A DNA stretch of 64,000 bases from Zonotrichia leucophrys gambelii (lineage: Eukaryota; Chordata; Aves; Passeriformes; Passerellidae): assembly GCF_028769735.1 (NCBI RefSeq), contig NC_088171.1:130341533-130405532 (forward strand), given 5' to 3'. The position numbers and the translations under genes were made by a program. This document shows positions 1-13,990 of this stretch, piece after piece. Position 1 is the first letter of the stretch, and each line of letters begins with the position of its first letter. Under the pieces are notes generated by a model. That model was not told where the DNA came from. It saw only the letters and a list, made by a program, of their open reading frames with translations, and did not search any database.

Positions 1-3000
1 AAATACAACAAAAATAGCATTCCCAAGAGGGTAAAGGAAAGGCAATTCTTCCTAAAATAAACTGGTATTCATTAAAAACTTTTTCATTGGAGAGTTTATA
101 AACAATTTCATTTATAAACCAACCTATGATAAAGACTATTATTTGCATTTTTACTGCCAGAAAAAAATACGAACATCAAAACCTCCATGCACACTATCTC
201 TGCTACCAAACCAAAGTACTTTGAAACTCCCACAAGAAATTGTGCAAGTGTTCAATTTTTTTAAAAGTATGAGATTCATCCAAATAGAATCCAAATTTCA
301 ATTTTTATCACATAAATTTAACTCAACAAGACGGTACTATATAACTTATTTTTTCAGATAAATACTTCTCAATCCTTGAAACTCAATACTCTTGAAGAAA
401 TAAACATTTCTAACTACTATAAGAATTGAGAAAAGTTACCCTTGTCTTCTAATCAGTTGCTATGCTAATTTTCAGCCTAGTTTAGATCAGGATTCTGAAT
501 AGAGCAAATATTTATAGAAACTGGTTCAGGACTGCAGAAGTTTCTAAGGGCTGGCTGTCTGATGGGGAGCGTGCTTATACTACATGTGTCTCAAACTCCT
601 TTAATTAAAAGAAATCAATTATGCAATAGTTCTGATAAATCTACATTAACATTCAAAATGAAGGAGAAATTGAAGCACAGTAGTTTTGTTAAACAAAAGA
701 GGTAGTTGAAGCAGGAAAAGGGAGTTTGGAAAGGCAAAGAATAAGCTCAGACAGCAGAACAGCACCTTACAAAACAGCAAGTATGACAGCAAGTGGTGAT
801 GTGAAGCACATGGTGAAGAGAAAACTGAAAATAGGTTGAACTGCCTGAGAGAGCTCCTGAAAATAATTTTGATAATGTTGTAGCCTACCAAACTGCTACA
901 TCAATACATAAACTGACCTGCATGTCAATAAGCATTCTTCTTCTCCTCCCTTCCACATCCTCCTGCCTGCTCTCCTACCACTGCTAAAACAAGATCTTAA
1001 ACAGTAATGCAAGAACAAACGGAAAAAACGTCTCCACACCATGAAGGACTGATGTGTTGCTCATCTAGAATCTTTACTGATTAATCAAAATAATAAGTAT
1101 AATAAGTATATCATCAAAACCAAGCAGCACCACACTTCAGTATTTGCTTTTACATACATGGTGCCTTTCAGCATCAGAACAGGTTAAGTCCTTCTTCTTT
1201 TGAACAGGCTGCACATTGCAGTGAACTAAAATCAGAGCAAAGGAAATTATGTGTTTGGGAATATACCTGTGTTTCTTAAATTGCAAGAAAAAAGAGGATA
1301 ACCTTGCATGAACAAAACCATTTCTTACTCAGTAACAGCAGTAAAACTGACATGAAGTTACAGTCAAGAAATAAATATCAAGATGTGATTAGTGCAAGAA
1401 GTGACATCAAGTCAGCACAAATGACAGGATCATACCACACTTGAATTCATTACAAGAGTGTTCAATGATGAAAAAAATCATGTACAAAGGAAGCTTTAAC
1501 ACTATTATGACCTGCATGTGTTTACGAGGCTACTTTATCAATCACTTAAAGCATTACATGTCTCTTTAGAAACAGCAATGAACACTAAAAAGAACAGAAC
1601 AACCACTTAAGTATGTCCTTGCTTTCTACTTCTCTAAGATTGTTATGCACAAGCCTTTTGCACAAATCCAATAGATATTTTTTTAAACAAAAAACCAAAA
1701 CTATAAAATAACAGTATGTCATATGTTAAAGACACAAGTATTACTGTCAGGAGTTTTATTTGGGTAAAGATAACCAAGAATATTACAGTCACAAAATGTC
1801 ATACACCAGAACTTTTAGATGGGCAAAGCTCACAGGTCAAGCATCAAAAACACTAGGACAGAAAAAAAGAAAACTTAACAATTAAGATCATTTTTAGACA
1901 AGGCAAAAGGAAGAGGCAAGAATGGAACAGGTACATGTGTGCTGCTGTTTTGAAGCAGAGCAGGACAGGAAAAATTGGAAAAAAAGGACACCACCACTTG
2001 AAAAGCTCAGTCCCAGCACACAATGCTTCCTTAATTCTTCTGTTAGAGGGCAATGTCACATGCAGGGGATCTTCTCATAACAGCTAGCTGCAATTCTCCC
2101 AGCTTTCTCTCTCCTTGTGGCACTTGCCATCATTTCTATTGGAACTTGCAAACTGCCTACCAGTTGTTTCCCACAAAAGATGATAAAGGAGCACTTTAGA
2201 CTGCTCTGTGCTGAGGAGAACTCAGAAGCCTATTAAATCTGAAAAAATGAAATACTGTGTCAGCAGATCATAAAAAATACTTGAAGAGCCAGAATCCATC
2301 TTCTATTAACAAGCAACACCCACAGAACTCATACCAGTCCCGCTGGTGGAAAGGACAGGATAGGATCTTGGCACTAGTATAACCATCAGGTTGGTTTAAC
2401 AATGTGTGAAGACATTGAGTGTTACTTTCAAATTAACTGCAGTTTACCTTTAAACATAGTCAGCATCGTATAACTGCATCCTAAACTAAGAATCTGTGGG
2501 CCAGAATCATCAACCTCCAGCCAGGTCCAGCACAGCCAGAGGGAAGATGAGCACTCATGAGAGGGCAGTTCTGAGGCAAGTCTGTCCCTCACCAGATCCT
2601 AACATACAGACCAATTCACTGAGTCAAGCTCTAGAGGTCTCATAACCCTGGTACTTGCTTTTAGTACAAGATCAAGAGGAAAAGTGGTGGACAAAGAAAC
2701 ATTTCATTGGAAACATCAAAGTTCACTTTCAGATTTCTGAAAAATTGTATTTTTATTATTTCTGTTTCAAATAAAGTTTTCCAACATTACTGAAAGCAGC
2801 ATAACTTTATTTGTCAGATGTAAGTACACAAAAAAGCATTCACCTGAAAACAAAAATGTGGCCACAAGACACCCAAGCTCTGGGTGCAGCCAGTTCTCTC
2901 CCCCAAAAGAACAACTCGTGGCAGTGCCCTCTAATCACAGGACCTTATTAGGCACTTGAGAGAAACAACAGCAATGCTGCTGAGGAAACACATCCAGGAA

Positions 3001-5205
3001 CACAGCCCAGAGCAGAGAACCAGGCATCCAAGCTACACTTCACACACAAGAGAGGAGCAGTTCAATTAGATACTGCTCAATACTGAATAAGATCAAAAAT
3101 GTGAGGGCCCTGCTTTGACATGCAGAAAAACACTGCCCTGTGCTGTTCCAAATGCAGTATCTTGTTTGGGTTTTTTTTTTCCCCAAGACAAAAGAAGAAC
3201 TAAAAACACCATTTTGGATAAATTATGGCTGCATCAAAAATGCCAGAAGTAAAATGACTGAGCAGCTATAGCATATTCTTTTTTCAAGTTGATGGATTAT
3301 ACAGACATCAGTAGAAGTGAATCTCTGACTTTCCTACAACTGGATGCACTTGGTTTTACTTGACTGAAAACAGAAGTGCTTAAATAATTGGTATATGGGT
3401 AATAAACTACATTTTTATAAGCCACATTTATGAGAGGAATACTCTTTGATATGCAATAAATGAAGAATAGATTGTAGTATCTTGACCTTTAGATTACAGT
3501 CCTGAGAAGGGAAAGTTAACTGCAGAAAATTTAGCATCATCAACAACTAGAGGATTTCAGATGAAAAGAACCGGTGCATACACATAAGTAGATAAAAGAT
3601 ATGTCCACCATTAACTCCATGCCACACAACTGCTTTCAACTTTTATATGGATAAAACAACCATACTTCATTTTAGTACAAGTCAAGCAAAGTAGAACATC
3701 CTTAACAGAGCAGGAAATGAAGTTTTAGTCACTGCACAAAATAAATCAACAAAAATGTAATGCCTGTTGATGACAATGAAACCACTAGCATATGCACTCA
3801 GGACTCTGATCTATTCTGTCCACCAGATGCTCTCTCTTTGTGAAAGGCTGGTAAAAAGAACTAGAGAGTTCATTGTGGCTTAAGCAGATTTTTTTTCATG
3901 CTGTTAAGTATTTTTCTAAAGTTTTACTGCAAAATCCTAATGTTCTTAAGGATCATAAGCAAGTATAAACGATGAACAACTTCTAACCCACAGGCCATGT
4001 GCAGTATGGCAGGACAATTCATCTAGCTTGTTCCCTTTGGCCGCCTCTCCCAAGAACCTCAGCTGCATACCAGATGACTGCAGTGAAGCAGGCAGTCTGC
4101 TCCCCACAACCATTTTATCTAGGGGGCTTGTAGCCTCTCCCCCATCATATAATAAGCCCATCTTTAAATCCATGCTGGGAAAAGGGTTGAAGAGCTTCCA
4201 GGAAAGATGTCCACTTCCCACTGCCAGAACAATGCATTTATCCCACAAAATCATCACTGTCCACATCTGAGGAACATATGGGAAGAAGACCATCAAGAAC
4301 AGGCTGAATGAGTCGTGTGCAGTCAGCAGCACACTCCTGTCTGCCCTCTTTCTCAGGTCTTCACCAGGCCCTGCTGGGTAAAAACTGCAGGGTAGAAAGC
4401 TCAAAACACCTGGAATCCAGTAAAGATACAGGAAGGCAAAGACTTCCAGAAGGCAGCAGAACTACACACATATACAACACAATCCAGATGATACTCACCT
4501 ACAGAAAGTGCTCCAGAAGCTGTGAAATATGACACTCTCCTACCACTAGGAATAAAAATCAAACCTGAGAGCAGCCCACCCACCCAAGGACTGAAACGCT
4601 GCCATCAGCTGTGCTCCCCATAGCCAACAGCAGAGCAACACTGATGGCATTGATCAGGAGCCCTCTCACCTCCTAGAACTGCATGCAAAACCACTGCAGT
4701 TCTTTGAAAGGAGTCCCACATTACCAGCACACTTCTAGAATACCAGGACCAATGATCTTCACGTTGAATTCTAAGCAATCACATAATACTGCTGCTGTTG
4801 ATTCGTTTCTGGAAACCCTAAACTAATTTGAAATATTGAATAATGCTGAGAGGTCAACAGGCCTAACAGGCTTTGAAATCTGATGAAACTAAAAGACATT
4901 TTCAGCTTTAACTGAAAATACTTGCAAATCTAATAACTCAATTTACGTGACAAAATCTTTCAGGAGAATGGTTACATATATAAAAGAAAAAAGGAAAAGC
5001 AGCTTTGCATTGCTCATCCTGCAATTAGGTGCAATACCTAAGAACTTTACTGAAAATTAAGGATAACCTCATGGCATTCTCTGTTGACCTTTGTACGTGT
5101 AAAGGAAGCCAAGTGGATCTCCTGAAGCCAAGGTGAGGACTTCAGAACAGTTTCTCAGCAAGTCAGTGGCAGAACCATTAAACAAACATGCCAGAGGAGA
5201 GGGAG

Positions 5206-5222
5206 AAAAAAAAAAAAAAAAA
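5206..5222. repeat. Poly-A run (17 A)
   Basis: An uninterrupted run of 17 A follows a purine-rich GAGGAGAGGGAG stretch. It may be the tail of an old retroposed sequence, but I see no recognisable element body next to it. Confidence 0.9.
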
Positions 5223-8200
5223 GAACGTATTTCTCAACAGAGGAATCAAGTTTGTTCAATTTTCTCCAGAGGCAAAGAAAAAAATATTTACATTCAAAGT
5301 TCACACTTTTCTAACAGTTGGATGGTCCAGAGTATTGCCAGTAACACAGTACATTTTCCCTCAGGTTCTATGGCCTGTAAAGAGGCAAAGACAATGATTT
5401 TTTTTCCTTAGAAGAGAAAGCACACATTTAAATCTGAACATTTATCCATTCTTTTGGAAAACATGAAGCTCACCAGAACTGAATTTATGTTAATCCATAA
5501 GTTTTCAAAATAAAACACAATCTACATCAGTTGCACATCAAAATTATTTAGTAGGAACGACTCTTCAAGTGCAGGTATCTCAAAGTAAGTGACAAGCAAT
5601 AGGTGAGTAAAAGGAATTCTTCTGCTTAAGCTGTATCTAAGAATTTATAATTCAATGATAAGCTTTTAGAGAAAATACTACTCCTTCCAAAAAGAACAAG
5701 CTATAATTCCAGAGTATGCTTTGTACTGAAAGAATTAAGAGTATTTTCTCTTTTGGAATTCTAAGATCCTTTTACCAAAGGCGAACAAATTGCAGGATTT
5801 TTCCACTACAAAATGTGTAATCATGCCTGTTCTCAAATAGTAGGTTCTGCCATAATGAGGAGCTAAAACACATTCCAACAAATTTATCTATGCTTTAATC
5901 TATCAACAAATGAGGAAAAACTACTTCCTCTCCAAGGAAATATTTTTTACATGCATTACCTCACCTCATTTCCCATTAAACCACACAAATCCAAACTCTT
6001 CACCCAACTACATGAAACAAAGTTGGATTGTAGGGTCCTGATTTGATGTCAGCTGGATTGGGACAAATCTGGAATTACTCCAAAGTAAATCAACTGAAGT
6101 AATCCAGACCTATACCGGGAAAGAGGAATCAGAACATGATCCTAAACTTCTAGGAATTATGCCAAAGATGATATATAAACCCTTTCTCCCTGTACCTGGG
6201 AACAAAGACCCTGACTATTGGCATTACATTTCCTTGCTGTAAGTGGGTCAGGGAAAAAATTGAGTAAAGATCAGTAATAGGACAGGGATTACTCCTAATC
6301 TTTCTACTTTATACAACTGTATCAACACATCAGAACAGGTTGTCTGTACTTTATAAAGACAAATACACCATTCACATGTTAGTACTTTTATCTGTCTTAG
6401 TAAAGCTATTTTCTGGAACAAACATCAGCAATGCTGTGGTATCTGAGTTTCAACTCTAACAGTGCAGAAATCACTGTGACTCTGTTCCTGTACAAGTGGG
6501 TTCCTTTCCAAAATTCAGGAGTACATACCATGAGATCACTCCCAAATACCAATTTACTGAATTAACCACAGCAAAGAAGAAACCAAACAACCCTTTCTAC
6601 CTGGTGCACCACAGTGCATGAACAGTGAAAACATCCTGTGGCAACCTTGTTTTCAAAGCAGCTAGTGTAGGTTTAAACCCTGAGCTAACAGCAGGTGCAA
6701 ATTCAGACTCATCAGTGATATGGCAGCTTCTGCTCTCCAAGTGCTTGGTACACACCAAAGGGAAGTAAAGGGACTGTGGCAGGGAGGAGCAGATCTGCTG
6801 GCTGGCTAGCACAGACCAATTCAGTTAGCTTCCTGTCCAGGACTATCCTGCAGCACAGTTCCTCAAACAGATGAACTCCTGTATCACCCTCCTCTCTGTC
6901 TCTATGGATAGTCTCCCAACCCATAAACGTACAAAGAGAACACTTGTCATTATTTTGAAAATTTTAAGTGTTGGAATTTAGGTTACTCACATATTTCAAA
7001 AATCATTATGTATTAACACACAAGCTTCTGGCAAGGTGATGGCTATTCTCCCTGCTAATTTTGATGTGTCAATAAAAGCAAGACATACAAAGCTGAAGAA
7101 TTATCTTCAAGGGGGACCTGTATCAGGAATGAACATCCAGAAGACCTCAACAGCCAACAGCCCTGTCATCTTCTGGAGATACCAAAGGTGACAGTTTAAC
7201 AAAGTCTTCTTGAGCACTCAAAGGAGATTTTAGAAAATTCCTGTACACAGACACACAAACACTCTTTGTACTCACACATAGCCCAGAGGCAATAAATACT
7301 TTAACACAGGTAAACTCACCTGAAAAATATAAGCATATGCAAATCACTAGCATTAGTTAAATTAGCTAGTGATATTAGTAGGTTTTTTTACCTACTAATC
7401 TGTTGACTATTTGGGTTTTTTCCAGAAATATAGCATATTAAGCCACACTAAAAGCAATTCTATTGCATTCATATTCAAATCCACAACTCTGAGACCCACA
7501 ATATACGCCATAGTTCTAAAATAAAAGTTAAATTGGTCAATGCTGCATTAGCTCTAATATTTAAATTGTGCCATCCATTTCCCTGCTATAATGTTGCTTT
7601 CCTGTATATAATTCCTTCAATTCCCTAGCAGCAAAGCCACTCCATCAAAAAATTACTGGATATTATCATAGCTGATACAGAACAAAACCATAATTTACAT
7701 TTCAACAATGCACTTTCCAGCTGGTGCTTTGCCAGGAGTTCAACCTGACATTCAGCTTCCAAGTTCACTTTGCAGCCTAGAAAGCTCTCACGTATCACCT
7801 CCTCTCTCCACACAGCATATTCAGGTGATTTGCTGTATAAAAAACTGCAACATTCACACTCTTGAACTTTCCAGAACACAGCTGTACTATGTAGTATAAA
7901 ATAGTCTGGGGTCTGCAGCTTTCTAGTGATCACAGAACATGTGACAATGGTCTATTAAAGAACTCCAGAAAAAAATAAAGATTTTGTTTGAGGGAAGCAA
8001 GTTAAATATGTACTGGCTACCATTCCGCTGGGTTTGTGTGACAGTACCTGCCCACAAAGCAATCAGAAAATGGCTCCTGCCTGCTCTCACTGCCCTATAA
8101 CTGGATTAACATGAAATTATAATCAATGCAAAACTGTTTACCTATGTACTGCAATCCATATTTCCTGTCCTAACTGATCCTTCTTACCATCAAGCAATAA

Positions 8201-8237
8201 TGAAATCAAGTCAGAATGAAAGTCATCTTTAATAGGC

Positions 8238-8280
8238 ATAAATACAAATGCACATACACATATATATACACCCACACAAA
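8238..8280. repeat. Short degenerate AC/AT microsatellite
   Basis: An imperfect alternating purine-pyrimidine stretch (ACATACACATATATATACAC type) lies in intron 3. It is too short and too interrupted to be a long polymorphic tract. Confidence 0.6.
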
Positions 8281-11249
8281 TGCATGCCCCAGAAGGAGCT
8301 CCCATAGCAGTGCAGTACAACAGGTAAGTGGGGTTCCTGCTTCCTCACTTGTTAACTAACATCACAATCCTCAAAGCGAAGGAATCTAGAACTACTAAGT
8401 AGCAAATAAGGAACTACAGCTTTAAACAAGTAAAAGGAGGAACATGGGCTTCCTCTGAGACACTCTTCTCCACACAGGCAACACTACTGAAACTGTCAAC
8501 ATTTGAACTACTTCACAAGCAAAGTGGGAATTGTACAGATTTTAAGTGTGAAAAGGTGTAAGAGGCAGCTCGCTGGAGTGAAATTGTATTGCAGGCCAGA
8601 AGTCATAGAGAGATGAGCCTCAGAAACAAGATGCCTCATGCTCAGAAGAGATGCACCTGCTATAGGTTAAAACCAATAATACTTACTTTTTTAACACAGG
8701 CATTTGGCATGGGTTTATTGGTTTTCATGTGCATGAATAATGAGAAGCGTGCTTATCTGGGGGTCAAACAGCTCTTGGCTTACATAATTTGATTTCCAAT
8801 TTTTCTTTGTTTTTTTTTAACAGAGCATGACTTAGCAGTGGCAAGTTGCAGCCAGATTATAGAATTAATTTTATAGAATGCAATGGAAGAAAAATAAAAA
8901 AGGAGGGGGAAGGGAGACAGAGATAAATGGGTTTTCTGTTACTTGTGCCCTATTTGATAATAATATGTTCAGCAATATACAAGTCTCCACAACTAAGACA
9001 TGGGGAAATGCTTCAGTCAGAATACATTCCCAAGCACAGCTTGCACCTCCTATGCCAACAAATCTCTAAATCTAGTACACTCCAGTTCCAGGAAAAGCCT
9101 CATAGGTTGCTATCTAGCTCTTCTTTTCAGAAGCAGTAGCCCATGCGCAACAAGCTGGTAACACTTCAAATTTCAGCAAATGAAAATAAATATTTTCCAT
9201 CACCAAAGACAGTGTGGAAAAAAAAAGTTTATAAACATTTTTTGATTTAAAACTAAATTTTGAGATTTTGAATTCCCATCATGCTATTTCCCAAACAACT
9301 CAGTTTTGAAAATGAACCCATTCTACTGCTTCACCTTGTATGTTGAGTTGCCAATGTTAAAATTGCCAAGTGCACTGACGTAGCATTGCAATATAGACAG
9401 CACGTCTTGGACGCTCTCTAGTCCCAACACACAACTCTTGGGAAAAAAATACAGCACTAGCTATAGTTCAGAAAGATCAGTAGGTCAGCTGATAGTTACT
9501 CAATATATAATTTAGTGGAATGAGACTGATCAGACAAGCACACACAGACAACACGTGGATGAGTGAAGAGATTCCAGAAAGAAGAATCAACTTCTACAGC
9601 CAAGAATCAAAGCACAATTATAGTTAAACTGGAATTCTAAGTAGGAAGGAGGAACCTAGCTAGGAAGCTGGTGCCCACAGTTTAAGTATTTTAAAAAACA
9701 CAACCACATCAAAGAACGGGCTAAGGAAAAAAAAGGTGAATTCTAAGAAATAAAGCAGTGAGAACTACAGATTAATTTAAGAGTGTCTGCCCAAAAGAAC
9801 AAGGCTTTTAAAAAGTACAAATCCAAAACATATCACATAAAGCAATGATTTCTGTTGAAATACAAGGTGATCCATAAAACAGCAAGCCCCATATCAACAT
9901 CTATTTTAGAACAAACCCATGCAATAATTGTGTTTTAGTAATCTGCTCAGAAAATATTTTCTTCAAAGCATGAGAGAAAATAATAGTGTATGGAACTACT
10001 AGGTCTGAAATATTATGACTGATTCAATAAATTCAGCCCTATGCAGGATTCCCAAAAAAATAGACATACATGGAAAACTACTCCAACACATCTAAAATTA
10101 GGACTCCTTTTTCCCAAAACATGGCATCCTAAAAAGGCTCCACCAAAATAAGTGAGACATTTCTCAGCTATTCAGGTGTTCCAAGGCAAACAAGTAGAAT
10201 TCTCCATGTAAGCGCACTACCCTCACCTGATTAAACAATCTATTTAGAAAAACCTGTGAATATATGAAAGCTTAAAGGATCACCAGCACTACCCCAAAAA
10301 AAATCTACCTTTCCTGTCTTGGGGTGACTTCACATCCATCGAATTTCTTTAATCTCTTCTCCTTTCCTCTTGTTACTTGAGAAGGACAGAATTCCAGCTG
10401 ATGTTGCACATAAAACCAACAAACTTCAAAAGTCATGATCCAAACAAGCATCTTGCACTAAGCTAACAACACCATAAATCTGACACAAATTACTTAGTGC
10501 CTGCTTTTCTACATATCCTTGGAACACTATAGCAAGTCAGACTGGACTCCAGAGGAGCTCTCTTGATTGCAGGATATGCAAGTTTCAATCTGGCTGCCTC
10601 CAACTTTATCAGCTGAAGGAGGAAAATTGAAGCTGCAGTCTCTGAAGTTTATAGAAGGGTCATAAATTGAGGTACAGCACCACACAAGCATTTAAAAAAG
10701 ACATCAGACCCCTAACCTGGGGCACTGATTTGGCAGTTACAAGAAAGTTCATATACACTGTGTATGAAGTATTGAGACATTAATGTATGTAATCCACATT
10801 TACATGTAAGTAAATAGATTTCTGTCCTTCTTGAATTTAAAGGACGATTAAACTGGTTTTTTTGGAGGGCAATAAGTTGTTAAAAACCTGAAAAGTGTTA
10901 TTTCCTTTTTGGCAAGGGCATGTTTCCCTACACACAACTGACATCTTAAAAAGGCAAAGATCCAGTCTAAGCCAATATACCCAAATAGTAATAAAAAACC
11001 TCAAACAATTCTTAATTCTAAATACCAAAATTTTAGAAAAGCAAAAAGTGAACTTGGGATAGATGACAAGATGCCTAGTCCATATGCCTAAGACAAACCA
11101 ACTGTGTGAGTATACAAAACGATTGAAGCACTATGAATTAGAGCAAGGCAGCTAGGGAACCTGCAGCTTTATGTATCGTGAGGGCTGTCTTTCAATCATT
11201 TTTTGCAAACCAAAGAAAATCATCAGTTTAGAAAGAGATAGCTTAGGCA

Positions 11250-11545
11250 AGTTCACGAAGAACTGCAGCCCATGGGAAGGACTCACACTGGAGAGGTTTG
11301 TGGAGAACTGTCCCTTGTCGGAGGGACCCCTCTCTGGGGGCCGGGGAGAAGTCCTTGCACTAAGGAGCAGCACTGTGACACACTGACCACAACCCCATCC
11401 ACTGCCCTGTGTGCCACTGGCAAGAGGAGGGAGAGGATCAGGGAATGGCTTTACTCCAGCTCCCGATGGGAGTGATGAGGCAAGATATTTTTAAGGTTTA
11501 CTTTTCATTATCTTATCCTGATATGATTGGTAAAACTGCTGCTAC
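11250..11545 (+). mobile_element. Degenerate ERVL-like LTR fragment
   Basis: The block contains two imperfect copies of a ~43-bp unit. Each copy has the pattern AAGTT..TGAAGAACTG..CCATGGGAAGGACTCACACTGG, at about 11251-11293 and 11294-11336. After this come a GC-rich purine stretch and CATTATCTTATCCTGATATGATTGG. From memory, this order resembles an avian ERVL-type LTR (tandem units, then a CATTATCCTACTCTGAT-like tail just before the polyadenylation region). The copy is heavily mutated, I cannot define its ends or target duplications, and no internal viral genes accompany it. It runs antisense to VPS13B. The family assignment rests on recall and needs a repeat-library match. Confidence 0.6.
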
Positions 11546-11741
11546 AGAACTGAAGGAAAACTATAACTACACACAGCTCCTGGCAGCTTCCTTAAGTTGC
11601 AACACCTATACCAACACAGGGCCATATCCTCACCTGGCTGTCTCTTCAAACATGCAAAGTGCACTCATCTGAATAAAAAAAAGCTATTGAAAAACACTGA
11701 TGTTATACGGTCTTAATACCTACTGACCAACCTGATTTTAC

Positions 11742-11790
11742 AATCATAGAATCATTTAGATTGGAAAGGGTCTTTAAGATCAAGACTGTT
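11742..11790 (-). mobile_element. CR1 LINE 3' tail fragment
   Basis: The plus strand reads CATAGAATCATTTAGATTGG and then AAAGGGTCTTTAAGATCA. This is the reverse complement of the usual avian CR1 3' end (GACCTT..CCAACCTAAATGATTCTATG). Only about 50 bp is recognisable, so it is a severely 5'-truncated copy. Its orientation is sense with respect to VPS13B. Confidence 0.85.
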
Positions 11791-13022
11791 CACTGTTTTG
11801 ACAACATCAAAAGATTTTCTTGACAAGAACTGCATTCAAAATTTGCAAGAACACAGTCCCAACCATATTTACAACTGCTCTTTCTGTCCCTGGGGGTGTC
11901 CTCAGGAGTCAAGTACAGCACAGCTGTGGAAGATGCCATCCAGGGTTGCACAAGCCAGAAGGCAGAAGTGTTTGCAAGTCTTGTTCTTTGCCAGAAACAA
12001 CTAAAAGCAAGACTAACACCAAAAAGCAAGGTTCATTCCCCCAGAGTAAGCAACAGGATTAGGTCAGAGGTGCCACACTACCTTTGCCTGTAGGCAGCAC
12101 ACCAACACTGAAAGATGTCCTAAGAGCCAGGAATAAGCACAGAAGGAATAAAGCAGGATCTCTCATACCTTTCACAGTAATCAGTTTCAGACACCTGAAA
12201 TCACCATTTTTTAGCCCTGAAAAGAACTCAAACAGAAATATACTGGCAAATTCACATGAAAACTGTCCAGAATTAGGAACACAATAATAGGCATTCAGGT
12301 AAACAAGACAGGTATTCAGACTGAGGCAACACAAGGGCAGTGGCAGGACTCCTGCAGTTAAAGTATTAAGAAATATGCCTGCAGGAGTCTTTGAACAAAT
12401 TCACAAAGGCAATTTTTTCTTACATAAGCATAATTACTGCAATCTCAAGCATCAGATGCTTTGCTTTTAAAGTCTATTAAAGTGGTTAGTAGGAACAAAA
12501 ATAGGTAAATTACATGGTCACTCTTGCATACCCAGCTAGTACATGTGAATATCCAGCTTTAAGCAAAGCTGCTCATCTCCTCCTCAGCCTCTCATTTGAA
12601 ATCACTGGAGAAAGACAACAAAGTGTCTGAACCAAATGCTGCAAAGCCTTTTTAGCACCTTTTTTAGCCTCCCTTGAGTACTTCCTCTATTTAAAGAGTA
12701 AGTTTTATTCCAAGACATTTGTGACATTTATTCCTTAAATGGATAATATCCTTGAAAGAGAACCTCCTACCTAAAACACTTTTGTTTACATATAGCAATT
12801 TATAGAAAACATAAGAACTCTTCAGACAGGAGCTCTTGACAGAAAATGCACAAAACCAAACAAAAGACTCTGCCAAACCTTCCTGAACCTTTGGAAAACA
12901 CTAAATTACAGTCTGATTTGCACAAAGCAATTTGTTTTAATTCAAAATAATATGAAAATTTTTTCTTGTTATTCATATATACGCTAATTTGTATGCATGC
13001 ACACAGAAACAAAATCCTATTT

Positions 13023-13062
13023 TTCTGCTATTACTCTATGAAAACACAGAGTAATAGCAGAA
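13023..13062. repeat. Perfect 15-bp inverted repeat (hairpin)
   Basis: TTCTGCTATTACTCT at 13023-13037 is perfectly complementary to AGAGTAATAGCAGAA at 13048-13062, with a 10-nt loop. The core CTGCTATTAC recurs once more as a direct repeat at 13071-13080. It could be an internal piece of a small palindromic transposon or a simple slippage product. No known RNA gene is recognised. Confidence 0.85.
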
Positions 13063-13429
13063 TGCCATTACTGCTATTACAGAATGCAGAATGCTCTACA
13101 AAATGCTGCTTAATTAGCATTTCATATTCATCATTAACTTGATATGATTCAACACTAGCTGATAACATAGTTTGCTTCCTATAGAGCAATTCTTGATATA
13201 ATCTTCACCTTAAATTTTGCTAAAACTCAGTATCAGATTTACTGAACTAAATATACTACTATGAAAGGAAGTGCCAAATTAAATTCATTTAAAAAATAAA
13301 GACCTTGAGCTTCCCCATGAGCAAATAAAAAGCATAAAGGTGAGCCACTAAAGACTGTTAAAGTTAAGTCTTCTGACTTCAAGTCTTACCATATTTCTGC
13401 TGTAACACAACACCAGACTTGTAGACTCA

Positions 13430-13990
13430 AATGGAAAACCACAGCACTGCTTGCCCATACAGCTACATTCAGCCAAACTACAACCCAGGTGAGAAAAAAA
13501 CCACTAGAGCACTGCTTCAGATCTGGAGCAAGCTTTACCACCTAAGCAGACTTCGTATAACTATATCCTCATCAAACACAAGCCTTCTGTCTTTACCTTC
13601 AAAGTCCTTCATAATCTGTCAAAGCACCTGATCTCCCACCTCCTGGTCATTTCCCAGTCAAGACCAATTTCTGCTTCCAGCATTCTTTGGTGGCAGTCTC
13701 TACCAGCTGTCAGGTGAGAATGTGTCTGGTATTCTGACAGTCATGCTTGTGGGCTGTTCTCCACTGCCTCCACAAAGTTATCCTATTCCTTCACAACTTT
13801 CTTTGCCTCATGAAAGGAGCAGTGCTCACTTGTCTCCATGCTGATCCAAACTGCTTGGTTCCCTCTTCAACCTAACAGACTTCCCCAGTTCCATAATTAA
13901 TTACCCTTGGAGTACAGGGAGCCTTCATACACATCAGCATATTTCTGGTGCACTGTGTTCTGCTTAAAGGCAAGTTCTCAAATGTGAAGC
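13430..13990. other. Unclassified repeat-like or retroposed patch in intron 3
   Basis: This block is more C/T-rich and less AT-rich than its surroundings. It has a run of codon-like text around 13500-13700 (AGCTTTACCACCTAAGCAGA, CTTCAAAGTCCTTCATAATC). The style resembles old, decayed transposon coding sequence, but no family is identified and no frame stays open beyond 66 codons. It may equally be unique intronic DNA. Confidence 0.25.
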
